Below, piece by piece: positions 7,798 to 14,708 of a DNA stretch of 64,000 bases. Under the pieces are notes generated by a model. The model searched no databases. It saw nothing but the letters and a program-made list of their open reading frames with translations, and had not been told where the DNA came from. The translations under genes were made by a program, and so were the position numbers. Source of the stretch: RPRB01 sp035519675 (GTDB lineage: Bacteria > Myxococcota > Myxococcia > Myxococcales > Myxococcaceae); NCBI GenBank assembly GCA_035519675.1, contig DATIWB010000120.1, positions 1 through 64,000 of the forward strand, written 5' to 3'. How positions within the stretch are numbered: the first letter of the stretch is position 1; each line of letters starts with the position of its first letter.

Positions 7798-9951
7798 TCA
7801 CCGCAGCGTGATCGGAAGGTCCAGCCGACGGAGGATGGCCGTGAACCGCCGGTGCTCCCGCAAGGGGTCGAGCGTCGGGTGAACGGCAGCGAAGACCAGG
7901 AAGTTGCTCCGGTTTTCCACCGCTCGCTCGAGCGCGTCGAGGCCTTCCTCGACGTCGCCGAGGGCCGCACGCGCCCCGGCGACCCAGTACCAGACCGGAC
8001 TCTCGGACGGCAGCCCAGCGACGAGCGCTCCGAGCTCGGCGCGCGCCTCGTCGCGCCGGACCCGTCCCAGCGCCCGCGCGAGGTGCGCCCGGAACAGCGC
8101 GCTGGCCGGGCTCGTGGCCACCAGCGTGCGGCCCACCCCCAGCGCTGCCTCGAACTCCCCGCGCGCCTCGAGCACCATCTCCAGCACCCAGAGGGCGAGC
8201 GGGAAGCCGGGATCCAGCTCCAGCGCCTCTCGCGCCGCAGCCTCGGCCCGGGCCCAGTCGCGCGCCAGGTACGCGATGTAACCGACGTAGGAGATGGCCG
8301 CCAGCGACAGCGGGTCCGCATCGCGGGCCACCGTCGCCTCGGCGAGCGCCTGCTCGAAGCGCCCGTTGTGCGCGAGCACGTAGAAGGCGTACGTGGACCG
8401 GACCACCGGGTCCTTGGGAGTCCCTGCCAGAGCAGCCAGGGCACTCGCCTCCGCCCCCGACCAGTCCCACCGATGCATGGCGAGCGCGAGCGACTTCGCC
8501 AAGTGTGCGCTGGCCAGCGTGCCGTCGAGGCCCAGGGCGACGCCGGCCACCTCGAGCGCCCGCGGGCAGGCGACGCCGGTGGGCGTCCCGCAGTAGACCG
8601 GCATCGAGGCCAGCGCCAGGGCCAGGCCGCCATGGGCCGCGGCGTACCGTGGGTCCTGCTCCCGGGCCCGGGCGAACAGCTCCGCCGAGCGGACGACGGC
8701 CTCGGGTGAGCGGCGGTAGAGGTGATGCTGTCCGCGGAGGAAGAGGAGGAACGCCTCGCGGTCCTGCGTCTCCTGGCTGGGCCGTCGAGGCAGGGGGGCA
8801 ACGAGCGAGCGCTGCAGCGCGGGGGCGATCCGTCGGACGAGCTCCGCCGGCATCCGGACGGCGTCGGCCAGTGGATGGTCGAAAGTGTCCGCCCAGAGGT
8901 GGAAGCCGCGCGAGGTCTCGACCAGCTGCACCGTAACCCGGAGCGCGACTCCCGCCCGCCGCATGCTCCCCTCGACGAGATGGCCGACCCCGAGCCTGCG
9001 GCCGATGTCCCGCACGTCCACCGCCCGGGTCCGGAAGACGAAGGACGACGTCCGCGCGGCGACAGAGAGCCCGGCAAGCATCGACAGGTCGGCGATCAGC
9101 TCCTCGGTGATTCCGTCGCAGAAGTAGTCGAGGTCGGGATCCCCGGTGAGGTTCAGGAACGGGAGGACCGCCACCGAGCCGCTCGGGAGCGCTGGCGCCA
9201 AGGGCTCCGCTGCCGCGGTCGACACCCCGGTCCACTTTCCCGTCCGGAGTGACTCGAGCAGGGCCCTGGTCTCGACCGACGGCGACACTCCCAGCTCGTG
9301 CCGGAGGCGGGTCTCGAAGTCCGAGGCCAGCTCCAGCGCACGCGCCCGGCGCTCCTGCCGCATCAGCGCGCCGAGGGCCGCCCGGAGCGCCTGCTCGTCC
9401 TCCGGCTGGAGCTCCAGCCACTGCTGCGCCCACTCCGAGCTCTCGTCCCAGGCGCCCGCACGCTCCGCCTCCCGGGTGAGTCGCCCGGCCGATGCCACGG
9501 CCCGCCTCCGGAGCCGGAGCCGGACGTCGGAGCACCAGGCCTCGAACTCGGGACACTCCGCCAGCGCGAAGCCGGCGAGAAAGTCCCCTCCGAAGAGCCG
9601 CAGGACCTCGGCGTCCCTCCCGGCGTCTGCCGCCCGCTCGAGAGCGACTGCGTCGCACCACAGGGAGCCCGGGGCCACCGCGACGGCGTCGGTGCCGCGA
9701 CCGGTCAGAAGGTCCGGCCCGAGCGTCCCGACCAGGAACCGCAGCGACTGGCGAAGGGCACCCCGTCCGTGTTCGGGCGATGCGTCGGGCCAGAAGACAC
9801 CGAGCAGCTGCTCTCGCCGCCGGGGTCCGGCAGGCCGTGCCGCAGCGAGGTACACCAGCAGAGCGAGACGCTTCGAGCGCCCGGCGAGCGCGTCGACCGT
9901 CCCGTCCGGGCCGCGGAGGTGGACGCTTCCCAGGGTGCGGAGCTCGAACAT
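7798..9951 (-). CDS. BTAD/SARP-like transcriptional regulator with TolB-like domain and TPRs
   Basis: 717 residues. The N-terminus (MFELRTLGSVHLRGPDG) is the winged-helix start of AfsR/SARP-type regulators, followed by a bacterial transcriptional activation domain to about residue 250 (FLAGFALAECPEFEAW, LRHELGVSPSVETRALL). Residues ~265-400 match the TolB-N-like module often found with adenylate-cyclase and SARP proteins (VAVLPFLNLTGDPDLDYF, ITEELIADLS). The rest is TPR-like helices. The ATG at 9951 is chosen because GGAGGGGGGA precedes it; ATG 9978 is nine codons upstream. There is no NB-ARC ATPase and no receiver domain, so the input is unknown. Divergent from the zinc-ribbon gene at 10000. 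Confidence 0.85.
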   Translation of the reverse strand: MFELRTLGSVHLRGPDGTVDALAGRSKRLALLVYLAAARPAGPRRREQLLGVFWPDASPEHGRGALRQSLRFLVGTLGPDLLTGRGTDAVAVAPGSLWCDAVALERAADAGRDAEVLRLFGGDFLAGFALAECPEFEAWCSDVRLRLRRRAVASAGRLTREAERAGAWDESSEWAQQWLELQPEDEQALRAALGALMRQERRARALELASDFETRLRHELGVSPSVETRALLESLRTGKWTGVSTAAAEPLAPALPSGSVAVLPFLNLTGDPDLDYFCDGITEELIADLSMLAGLSVAARTSSFVFRTRAVDVRDIGRRLGVGHLVEGSMRRAGVALRVTVQLVETSRGFHLWADTFDHPLADAVRMPAELVRRIAPALQRSLVAPLPRRPSQETQDREAFLLFLRGQHHLYRRSPEAVVRSAELFARAREQDPRYAAAHGGLALALASMPVYCGTPTGVACPRALEVAGVALGLDGTLASAHLAKSLALAMHRWDWSGAEASALAALAGTPKDPVVRSTYAFYVLAHNGRFEQALAEATVARDADPLSLAAISYVGYIAYLARDWARAEAAAREALELDPGFPLALWVLEMVLEARGEFEAALGVGRTLVATSPASALFRAHLARALGRVRRDEARAELGALVAGLPSESPVWYWVAGARAALGDVEEGLDALERAVENRSNFLVFAAVHPTLDPLREHRRFTAILRRLDLPITLR

Positions 9952-9999
9952 TCCCCCCTCCGGATGCCCGGTGGCCATCCGTAGTCTATTCTCCGGCCC

Positions 10000-10284
10000 A
10001 TGTCCGGGTGCGCCTGGTGCGGCAGTCGCCTCGACGTGGTGGGAAACGCGGTGGGCCGCAGGGACAGCTGCCCCCGCTGCGGACATGACCTCCGCGCCTG
10101 CCGCCAGTGCCGGCACTTCGACCCCGCCGTCGCCAAGTCCTGCAAGGAGCCCTTCGCCGAGGTGCCGTCGGACAAGGACCAGGCGAACTTCTGCGAGTTC
10201 TTCCAGCTCGGCGAGGGCGGGCACACCGACGAGGACCCGCTCCGGGCCGCGCGGGAGGCTGCGGACGCGCTCTTCAAGCACTAG
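10000..10284 (+). CDS. Small zinc-ribbon protein
   Basis: 94 residues. Three CxxC knuckles (GCAWCGS, SCPRCGH and ACRQCRHF) plus further Cys at KSCKEPF and NFCEFF suggest one or two zinc sites. The C-terminal half is acidic (GEGGHTDEDPLRAAREAADALF). No known enzyme motif. It lies 48 nt from the divergently transcribed BTAD regulator and may share its promoter region. Function unknown; a nucleic-acid or protein-binding role is only a guess. The following 201 nt to 10485 hold no gene that I can support. Confidence 0.7.
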   Translation: MSGCAWCGSRLDVVGNAVGRRDSCPRCGHDLRACRQCRHFDPAVAKSCKEPFAEVPSDKDQANFCEFFQLGEGGHTDEDPLRAAREAADALFKH

Positions 10285-10485
10285 TCGTCACGCCACGGAG
10301 TTGCACGGGCGCGCCAGCTCGGGTGCAGTCCTTCGGCGGAAGCCCGTGAACATCCCGGCGGAGGGCTGTGCCACGGCGCCCACGCGCAGCCACCGTCGCT
10401 CGAGGACAGCGGTCCCCCCGAGTTGGCGAGCGCGGGGCGCTGGGGCGACGGACCGCTCCGCCGCCGACCCGTGCGCCCCCGGGGG

Positions 10486-11634
10486 TTACAGGCCCTCGAG
10501 CTTGACGATGATCTCCTTCATGATCTCGCTCGTGCCGCCTCCGATGGTGATGAGGCGGACGTCGCGCCACGCCCGGGCCACCGCGGTCTCGTCGACGTAG
10601 CCCATGCCACCGTAGATCTGCTGGCAGTCGTAGGCCACGCGCTGGGCCAGGTCGCCGGCGACGAGCTTCGCCATGCTGATCTCCTTCACCGGATCCAGCC
10701 CGGCATCGAAGAGGGTGGTGGCGTGGTAGGTGAGCCGCTTCGCCGCCTCCACCGAGGCCAGGTGCTCGGCAAACCTGTGGCGCCAGACCTGGAAGCCGAT
10801 GAGCGGCCTCCCGAATGCCTGGCGCTCCCGCGCGTAGTGGATGGCGTCCTGGAGCATCATCTCCATGCCCGACACCGCGATGACCGCCGCCACCAGCCGC
10901 TCGCCCTGGAAGTTGATCATGATGTGGGCGAAGCCGCCGTTCTCCTCGCCGAGGAGGTAGCGGGCGGGGATGCGGCAGTCCTCGAAGTAGAGCACCGCGG
11001 TGTCGCTGGAGAGGTTGCCCACCTTGTCCAGCTTCTTGCTCACGTTGAAGCCACGCACGTCGGTGGGGAACGTGACCAGCGAGATGCCTTCATGGCCTGG
11101 CCCGCCGGTGCGCACCGCCAGGGTGATGAAGTCGGCTCGGGTACCGTTGGTGATCCACATCTTGCTGCCATTGATGAGGTACTCGTCGCCCACCCTGCGG
11201 GCCGTGGTCCGGATGTTCGCCACGTCCGAACCGCAGCCAGGCTCGCTCACCCCCAGGGCGCCGATCCGATCTCCGGCCAGCGCCGGCGTCAGGAACTCGC
11301 GCTTCTGCTCGTCGGTGCCGAGGGTGCCGATCACCGGTGTGGCGATCTGCGCCTGGACCAGAAGCGCCATGTTCACCCCGGCGTTGCGGCTCCGGGCGAG
11401 CTCCTCGGTGAAGGCGATGACGAACCAGTAGTCACCCCCCGAGCCGCCCCAGGTCGGGTCGTGGTTGGCGCCGAGAAAGCCCAGCTCGCCGGCGCGCTTG
11501 AACACCTCGCGGGGGAAGATGCCGGCGCGGTCCCACTCCAGCGCATGCGGGGTGAGCTCCTTCTCCACCCACGCGCGGACGCTTCTCCGGAACGCCTCGT
11601 GCTCCTCGGTGAACGGACTCTGGTTCGTCGGCAC
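10486..11634 (-). CDS. Acyl-CoA dehydrogenase
   Basis: 382-residue flavoenzyme catalysing alpha,beta-dehydrogenation of acyl-CoA with electron transfer to ETF. Family landmarks: GALGVSEPGCGSDVANI and YLINGSKMWITNGTRAD (FAD and substrate contacts), RQAFGRPLIGFQVWRH, and the C-terminal QIYGGMGYVDE segment that carries the region of the catalytic base. Chain-length specificity cannot be read. The start is GTG 11634, preceded by GCGGAGG with good spacing. A palindrome (TTGATTC, TT, GAGTCAA) lies 16 nt upstream of the start and is shared with the SCP2/CaiB unit, so the two are probably co-regulated. Confidence 0.93.
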   Translation of the reverse strand: MPTNQSPFTEEHEAFRRSVRAWVEKELTPHALEWDRAGIFPREVFKRAGELGFLGANHDPTWGGSGGDYWFVIAFTEELARSRNAGVNMALLVQAQIATPVIGTLGTDEQKREFLTPALAGDRIGALGVSEPGCGSDVANIRTTARRVGDEYLINGSKMWITNGTRADFITLAVRTGGPGHEGISLVTFPTDVRGFNVSKKLDKVGNLSSDTAVLYFEDCRIPARYLLGEENGGFAHIMINFQGERLVAAVIAVSGMEMMLQDAIHYARERQAFGRPLIGFQVWRHRFAEHLASVEAAKRLTYHATTLFDAGLDPVKEISMAKLVAGDLAQRVAYDCQQIYGGMGYVDETAVARAWRDVRLITIGGGTSEIMKEIIVKLEGL

Positions 11635-11650
11635 CCCGGACCTCCGCGGA

Positions 11651-11666
11651 TTGATTCTTGAGTCAA
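11651..11666. promoter_or_regulatory. Operator-like palindrome upstream of acyl-CoA dehydrogenase
   Basis: TTGATTCTTGAGTCAA: half-sites TTGATTC and GAGTCAA around two bases, with one mismatch to a perfect palindrome. It lies 16 nt before the GTG start, where a repressor would block initiation. The same half-site recurs at 13588-13603. Size and symmetry suit a TetR- or GntR-type dimer; the regulator is not identified in this window. Confidence 0.6.
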
Positions 11667-11809
11667 TGATACCGGGCCGACGCGCGCAAGACCCACCGCT
11701 CAGTTCCCCCGGTTCCGCCCCGGGTCGGGCGCCGGCGCCGGCCCTTCCAGAGCAGGTCGAGCCGGCGGCAGGCGCCCCTCCGACCCCGAGGCGTGCACGA
11801 CGTCTCTCG

Positions 11810-11889
11810 ACGACGTCTCAGAGAACTCGTCGGGCGGCCGGAGGTCTCCGTGAACGAGGTCTCCGTGAACGAGGTCTCAGAGAACTCGT
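11810..11889. repeat. Palindrome copies 3 and 4 (inverted orientation) with partial units
   Basis: Full-length copies at 11810-11830 (one arm degenerate) and 11869-11889, both reading ...CTCAGAGAACTCGT on the plus strand. Between them are partial units, GGTCTCCGTGAAC repeated at about 11843 and 11858, and after them AACTCGTCA-type fragments continue to about 11928. The flank at 11928-11965 is the most AT-rich stretch of this intergenic region. Confidence 0.8.
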
Positions 11890-11990
11890 CATGGACACCT
11901 CGTCATGGAACTCGTCAAGAACTCGTCATTGCTTATAAACATCTGAAATCTCTACACCTTCTCGAAACGTCGGTGGCCCGAGACCTCTCG

Positions 11991-12043
11991 GACGAGTTCT
12001 CTGAGCCATCGATCGGGACGAGTTCTCTGAGACATCGATCGGG
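11991..12043. repeat. Palindrome copies 5 and 6 as a 26-bp tandem
   Basis: Two consecutive 26-bp units with one difference; each contains CGAGTTCTCTGAG followed by CCATCGATCGGGA or ACATCGATCGGG. Copies start at 11992 and 12018. They lie 40-90 nt beyond the minus-strand stop of the CaiB gene (12085), in the sense orientation for that gene. Together with 11810-11889 they fill most of the 418-nt gap 11667-12084, in which I see no gene. Confidence 0.8.
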
Positions 12044-12084
12044 CGCCCGGGGTGACGAGGGTCGCGCCCTGCCGGACCCCGGGT

Positions 12085-13176
12085 TCAGGAGACGAGCGCG
12101 TCGATCTCCGCCGGCGTGAGCCCCGCCTCGTGCAGGACCGCGTGGGTGTGCTCTCCCAGACCGGGGGCCGGCGCGGCCGCCGCTGGCCCGAGCCCCAGTG
12201 GAGTCGCCAGCACTCCCGGGCGAGGGAACAGGCCCCGTTCCACGAGGTGGGCGTCGCGGCAGACCTCGTCGGGCAGCAGCACCGGCTCCACACAGGCATC
12301 GAGCCCGGCCAGGCGTTCCTGCCACGCGGCGAGCGAAGCGCCGGCGAAGGTCTGCACCAGCAGCAGGCGCACGCGCTCGGCCGCCCCCCCGCCGCCATAC
12401 GCCTCGGCCGTCAGGTCCCCGAGTCCGAGGCGCTCGCACAGCGCGGCGAAGAACTTCGGCTCGAGCGCTGCCACCGCCAGCCAGCGGTCATCGGCCGTGC
12501 GGTACAGGCCATACGAGGGGAGGCCTCCGTCGAGGGCGCCCCGCCCCGCGGGCGGCACGGGGATGCCGAGCAGCGCTGGCCCGAGGTGCAGCGCGGCGAA
12601 GGACGTCGCCGACTCCACCAGCGACACGTCGACCAGGCCACCACGCCCCGTCGCCGCCCTGGCGAGCAGCGCCGCGAGCACGCCACTCACCGCCACCCAC
12701 GCTCCGCCGATGTCGGCCACCTGGGGCCCGGGGACCGCCGGCGCGCCGTCGCGGCCACCCATCCCCAGGAGCCCCGCTCGCGCCGCGTATCCGAGGTCAT
12801 GCCCGGCTCGCCCCCGGTCCGGCCCCGTCTGTCCGAACCCCGAGAGCGCACACACCACCAGGCGCGGGAACGCGCCGAGCAGCGCGGCATGCCCGAGACC
12901 GAGCCGGTCCATCACCCCCGGCCGGAACCCCTCGACCAGCACGTCGTAGCGCGCGAGCACCCGGCGGACCGCGTCCACCGCGCCCGGCCGCTTGAGGTCC
13001 AGCACCAGCGAGCGCTTGCCCCGGTTCAGTGCGGCGAACAGCTCGCCCGCTCCGCCCGGCGGCATGAGGCGGGTGGCGTCGCCCTCGGGGGGCTCGAGCT
13101 TCACCACCTCGGCGCCGAGGTCCGCCAGGACCAGCGTGGCGTACGGCCCCGGCGCCAGCCGCGTGAGGTCGAGCAC
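12085..13176 (-). CDS. CaiB/BaiF CoA-transferase family protein, alpha-methylacyl-CoA racemase-like
   Basis: At least 363 residues. The N-terminal LDLTRLAPGPYATLVLADLGA, VVKLEPPEGD and the AGHDLGYAARAGLLG segment (cf. the GHDINY region of alpha-methylacyl-CoA racemase with its catalytic His/Asp) place it in the CaiB/BaiF fold. It probably epimerises or activates branched acyl-CoAs before beta-oxidation. The annotated GTG 13176 is conservative: similarity to the family (LPLTGVR before VLDLTR) extends about eight codons upstream, so a non-standard CTG near 13233 overlapping the SCP2 stop (CTGA) is possible. Co-transcribed with the SCP2 gene. Confidence 0.85.
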   Translation of the reverse strand: MLDLTRLAPGPYATLVLADLGAEVVKLEPPEGDATRLMPPGGAGELFAALNRGKRSLVLDLKRPGAVDAVRRVLARYDVLVEGFRPGVMDRLGLGHAALLGAFPRLVVCALSGFGQTGPDRGRAGHDLGYAARAGLLGMGGRDGAPAVPGPQVADIGGAWVAVSGVLAALLARAATGRGGLVDVSLVESATSFAALHLGPALLGIPVPPAGRGALDGGLPSYGLYRTADDRWLAVAALEPKFFAALCERLGLGDLTAEAYGGGGAAERVRLLLVQTFAGASLAAWQERLAGLDACVEPVLLPDEVCRDAHLVERGLFPRPGVLATPLGLGPAAAAPAPGLGEHTHAVLHEAGLTPAEIDALVS

Positions 13177-13229
13177 CCGGACGCCCGTGAGCGGCAGGCG
13201 GGCGCCGCCAGCGGCGTCTCCCGAGCGGC

Positions 13230-13562
13230 TCAGGCCAGCAGCTTTCCGAGCTTCATCGCCAGGCCCATGTCCATGGGCTTGAACTTCAGCTTCCCCTGCA
13301 TCGCGGCCATCTGGGCGTTGAGCTGCTTGTTGCGGATCTTCACGAAGTCCTGGTCGCTCACCGTGACCGTCATCTTCGGCGTGCCCTCCGCACCGGTCTT
13401 CACCCAGTCAGACGCCCGGGTGGTGTCCAGGGTCCAGGTCCCGCCCTGGTCCCCGGTGATGACGAAGTGAACGACGGCGTTCATCTCCTTCGCCAGCTCG
13501 GGCTTGGCCGCCAGGAGCTCGGGGATGTGCTGCTCCAGGATGGTCTTCGGGGTATCGGACAT
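13230..13562 (-). CDS. SCP2 sterol-carrier-domain protein
   Basis: 110 residues, a single SCP2 lipid-binding domain: VVHFVITGDQGGTWTLD, then TVTVSDQDFVKIRNKQLNAQ and the family-typical KLKFKPMDMGLAMKLGKLL at the C-terminus. Such proteins bind acyl-CoAs or other hydrophobic ligands and commonly sit beside acyl-CoA enzymes, as here. The start is firm: GAGGAGG eight nt upstream of the ATG at 13562. First gene of a two-gene unit with the CaiB-type enzyme, under the operator-like palindrome at 13588-13603. Confidence 0.9.
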   Translation of the reverse strand: MSDTPKTILEQHIPELLAAKPELAKEMNAVVHFVITGDQGGTWTLDTTRASDWVKTGAEGTPKMTVTVSDQDFVKIRNKQLNAQMAAMQGKLKFKPMDMGLAMKLGKLLA

Positions 13563-13587
13563 TGTGCAGCCTCCTCAGGGGCTCGCG

Positions 13588-13603
13588 CTGATTCGCGAAT
13601 CAA
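13588..13603. promoter_or_regulatory. Operator-like palindrome upstream of SCP2/CaiB unit
   Basis: CTGATTCGCGAATCAA contains the perfect 14-bp palindrome TGATTC-GC-GAATCA (13589-13602). It uses the same half-site and 2-bp spacer as 11651-11666 and lies 25 nt before the SCP2 start codon. Two copies of one motif in front of two lipid-metabolism units imply a common regulator. Confidence 0.62.
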
Positions 13604-13642
13604 CAGGGGCGCCCGGACCGTAGCGACCGGCCACGCGACGCG

Positions 13643-14041
13643 TCAAGGCGTCTGGGAAGGAAGCGCCCGTCGGACTACCGAGAGCAGCTCCGACAGCTCG
13701 AAGGGCTTGGCCAGCCACCCGATGGCGCCGATCTCCTTCGCCTTCGAGGAGACGTTGCGGTCGGCGCTGAGGACGATGATCGGCGGCCGGGAACTGGGCC
13801 CGAGGCTCCGCGCGAACTCCCACCCATCCATCAAGGGCATCATGAGATCCAGCAACACCAGGTCGGGGACGCCCTGCTCGAGCCGCTGCAGTGCCTCGCG
13901 CCCATTCCGGGCCCGCAGGACCTCGTAACCCTCGACCTCGAGGATCTCGCTCAGGGCGTCCAGGATGTCCGGGTCGTCGTCGACGACCAGGACCTGGCGG
14001 GCTGAACCCTGCTCGCGGTGTGTGGAGACGTCTCCGCCCAT
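13643..14041 (-). CDS. Single-domain response regulator (receiver only)
   Basis: 132 residues, one CheY-like receiver: acidic pocket VVDDD (21-23), phospho-acceptor Asp65 in LVLLDLMMP, Ser92 in VLSAD and Lys112 in WLAKPF. No output domain, so it must act through protein contacts. The ATG at 14041 gives a short Gln/Arg-rich lead-in (STHREQGSAR). Its partner kinase is not adjacent. An inverted repeat CCGGTGC...GCACCGG (14051-14057 and 14076-14082) lies just upstream and could be regulatory. Confidence 0.85.
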   Translation of the reverse strand: MGGDVSTHREQGSARQVLVVDDDPDILDALSEILEVEGYEVLRARNGREALQRLEQGVPDLVLLDLMMPLMDGWEFARSLGPSSRPPIIVLSADRNVSSKAKEIGAIGWLAKPFELSELLSVVRRALPSQTP

Positions 14042-14402
14042 CGTTCCGTTCCGGTGCCCGGTTCTCGACGATTGTGCACCGGGGCGTCGTGAACCTCGCA
14101 AGAAGTGCATGCAGGGTGTGACCGGGCGTTGTCCCGTGGACGTCGGGTGGGGTGGAGGTGATGCTCCGCAACGTTGACCGCGCGCTTCGCAGCTGGGAGT
14201 TCCTGGAGGAAGCGTGGCGGATGGACATCGACGGCCTCCGGTTCGACCTGTGTTCCGGTTGCTGCTCCCCGCCGCGCGGTGAGCCCGGGCGTGCGCCGCG
14301 GCTCCGAGGTGGAGGCGCTGACCGTCCGCGTCGAGGTCAGGCGCTTGCGTGACGGGGAGGGATGGTGTTCTACCTCGTACTGTCCCACCACAAGGTTGGT
14401 CT
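14042..14402. other. Intergenic region between divergent receiver gene and tatA
   Basis: 361 nt. It must hold promoters for both flanking genes. A 7-bp inverted repeat (14051-14057 / 14076-14082) is visible next to the receiver gene. A short plus-strand frame (14152-14352) has a plausible first 35 residues but ends in Arg/Gly-rich out-of-frame-like sequence and is not called as a gene. Confidence 0.4.
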
Positions 14403-14648
14403 ATGTTCGGTCTCAAGATGGGTGAGCTGCTGATCATCTTCCTGGTCATTCTGGTGCTCTTCGGAGGCACCAAGCTGCCCCAGCTCGGCTCGTCGCTCGG
14501 CGCGGCCATCCGGAACTTCAAGAAGGGATTCGGCGGCGAAGCAGACGCCCAGGGCGAGGCCCAGCGCCAGGACTCGCTCGGCACCGGCGGCCCGGAGGCG
14601 AACAAGACCGGGACTCGCGCGCCCGCCTCGGCCAGCAAGGACGCCTGA
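14403..14648 (+). CDS. tatA: Twin-arginine translocase subunit TatA/TatE
   Basis: 81 residues: a short N-terminal transmembrane helix (MGELLIIFLVILVLFGG), the hinge TKLPQLGSSLGAAIRNFKKGF (FG and LPxLG features of TatA) and an amphipathic helix, then a polar Ala/Gly tail. TatA oligomers form the pore that exports folded Tat substrates. The start is ATG 14403. No tatB or tatC follows; the gene is alone. One potential Tat substrate in this window is the HiPIP at 51790-52137. Confidence 0.9.
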   Translation: MFGLKMGELLIIFLVILVLFGGTKLPQLGSSLGAAIRNFKKGFGGEADAQGEAQRQDSLGTGGPEANKTGTRAPASASKDA

Positions 14649-14708
14649 GGCGCCCGGACGGGTTGCCCTCGCGGGCGCAACGCCTGCTCCGCCAGGCCCC
14701 GCTGCCGG

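Noticed and set aside
7728..9661. Long minus-strand frames overlapping the BTAD regulator
   Set aside because: Arg/Gly-rich shadows. Only the regulator frame and the secreted protein at 7200-7727 show domain or signal-peptide features.
9952..10281. N-terminal extension of the BTAD regulator to 10281
   Set aside because: It would run antisense through the zinc-ribbon gene. The family start MFELRTLGSV and a strong ribosome-binding site lie at 9951.
10285..10485. Search for tRNA or other RNA in the gap
   Set aside because: No cloverleaf with a GGTTCGAAT-type T arm, no conserved RNA signature; only generic GC-rich inverted repeats.
11810..12043. Possible CRISPR array
   Set aside because: Units vary in length and orientation, spacers are irregular and share sequence with the repeat, and no cas gene is present.
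14152..14352. 66-codon ORF upstream of tatA
   Set aside because: The second half is Arg/Gly/Pro shadow-like; the start has poor Shine-Dalgarno spacing. Insufficient to call a gene.
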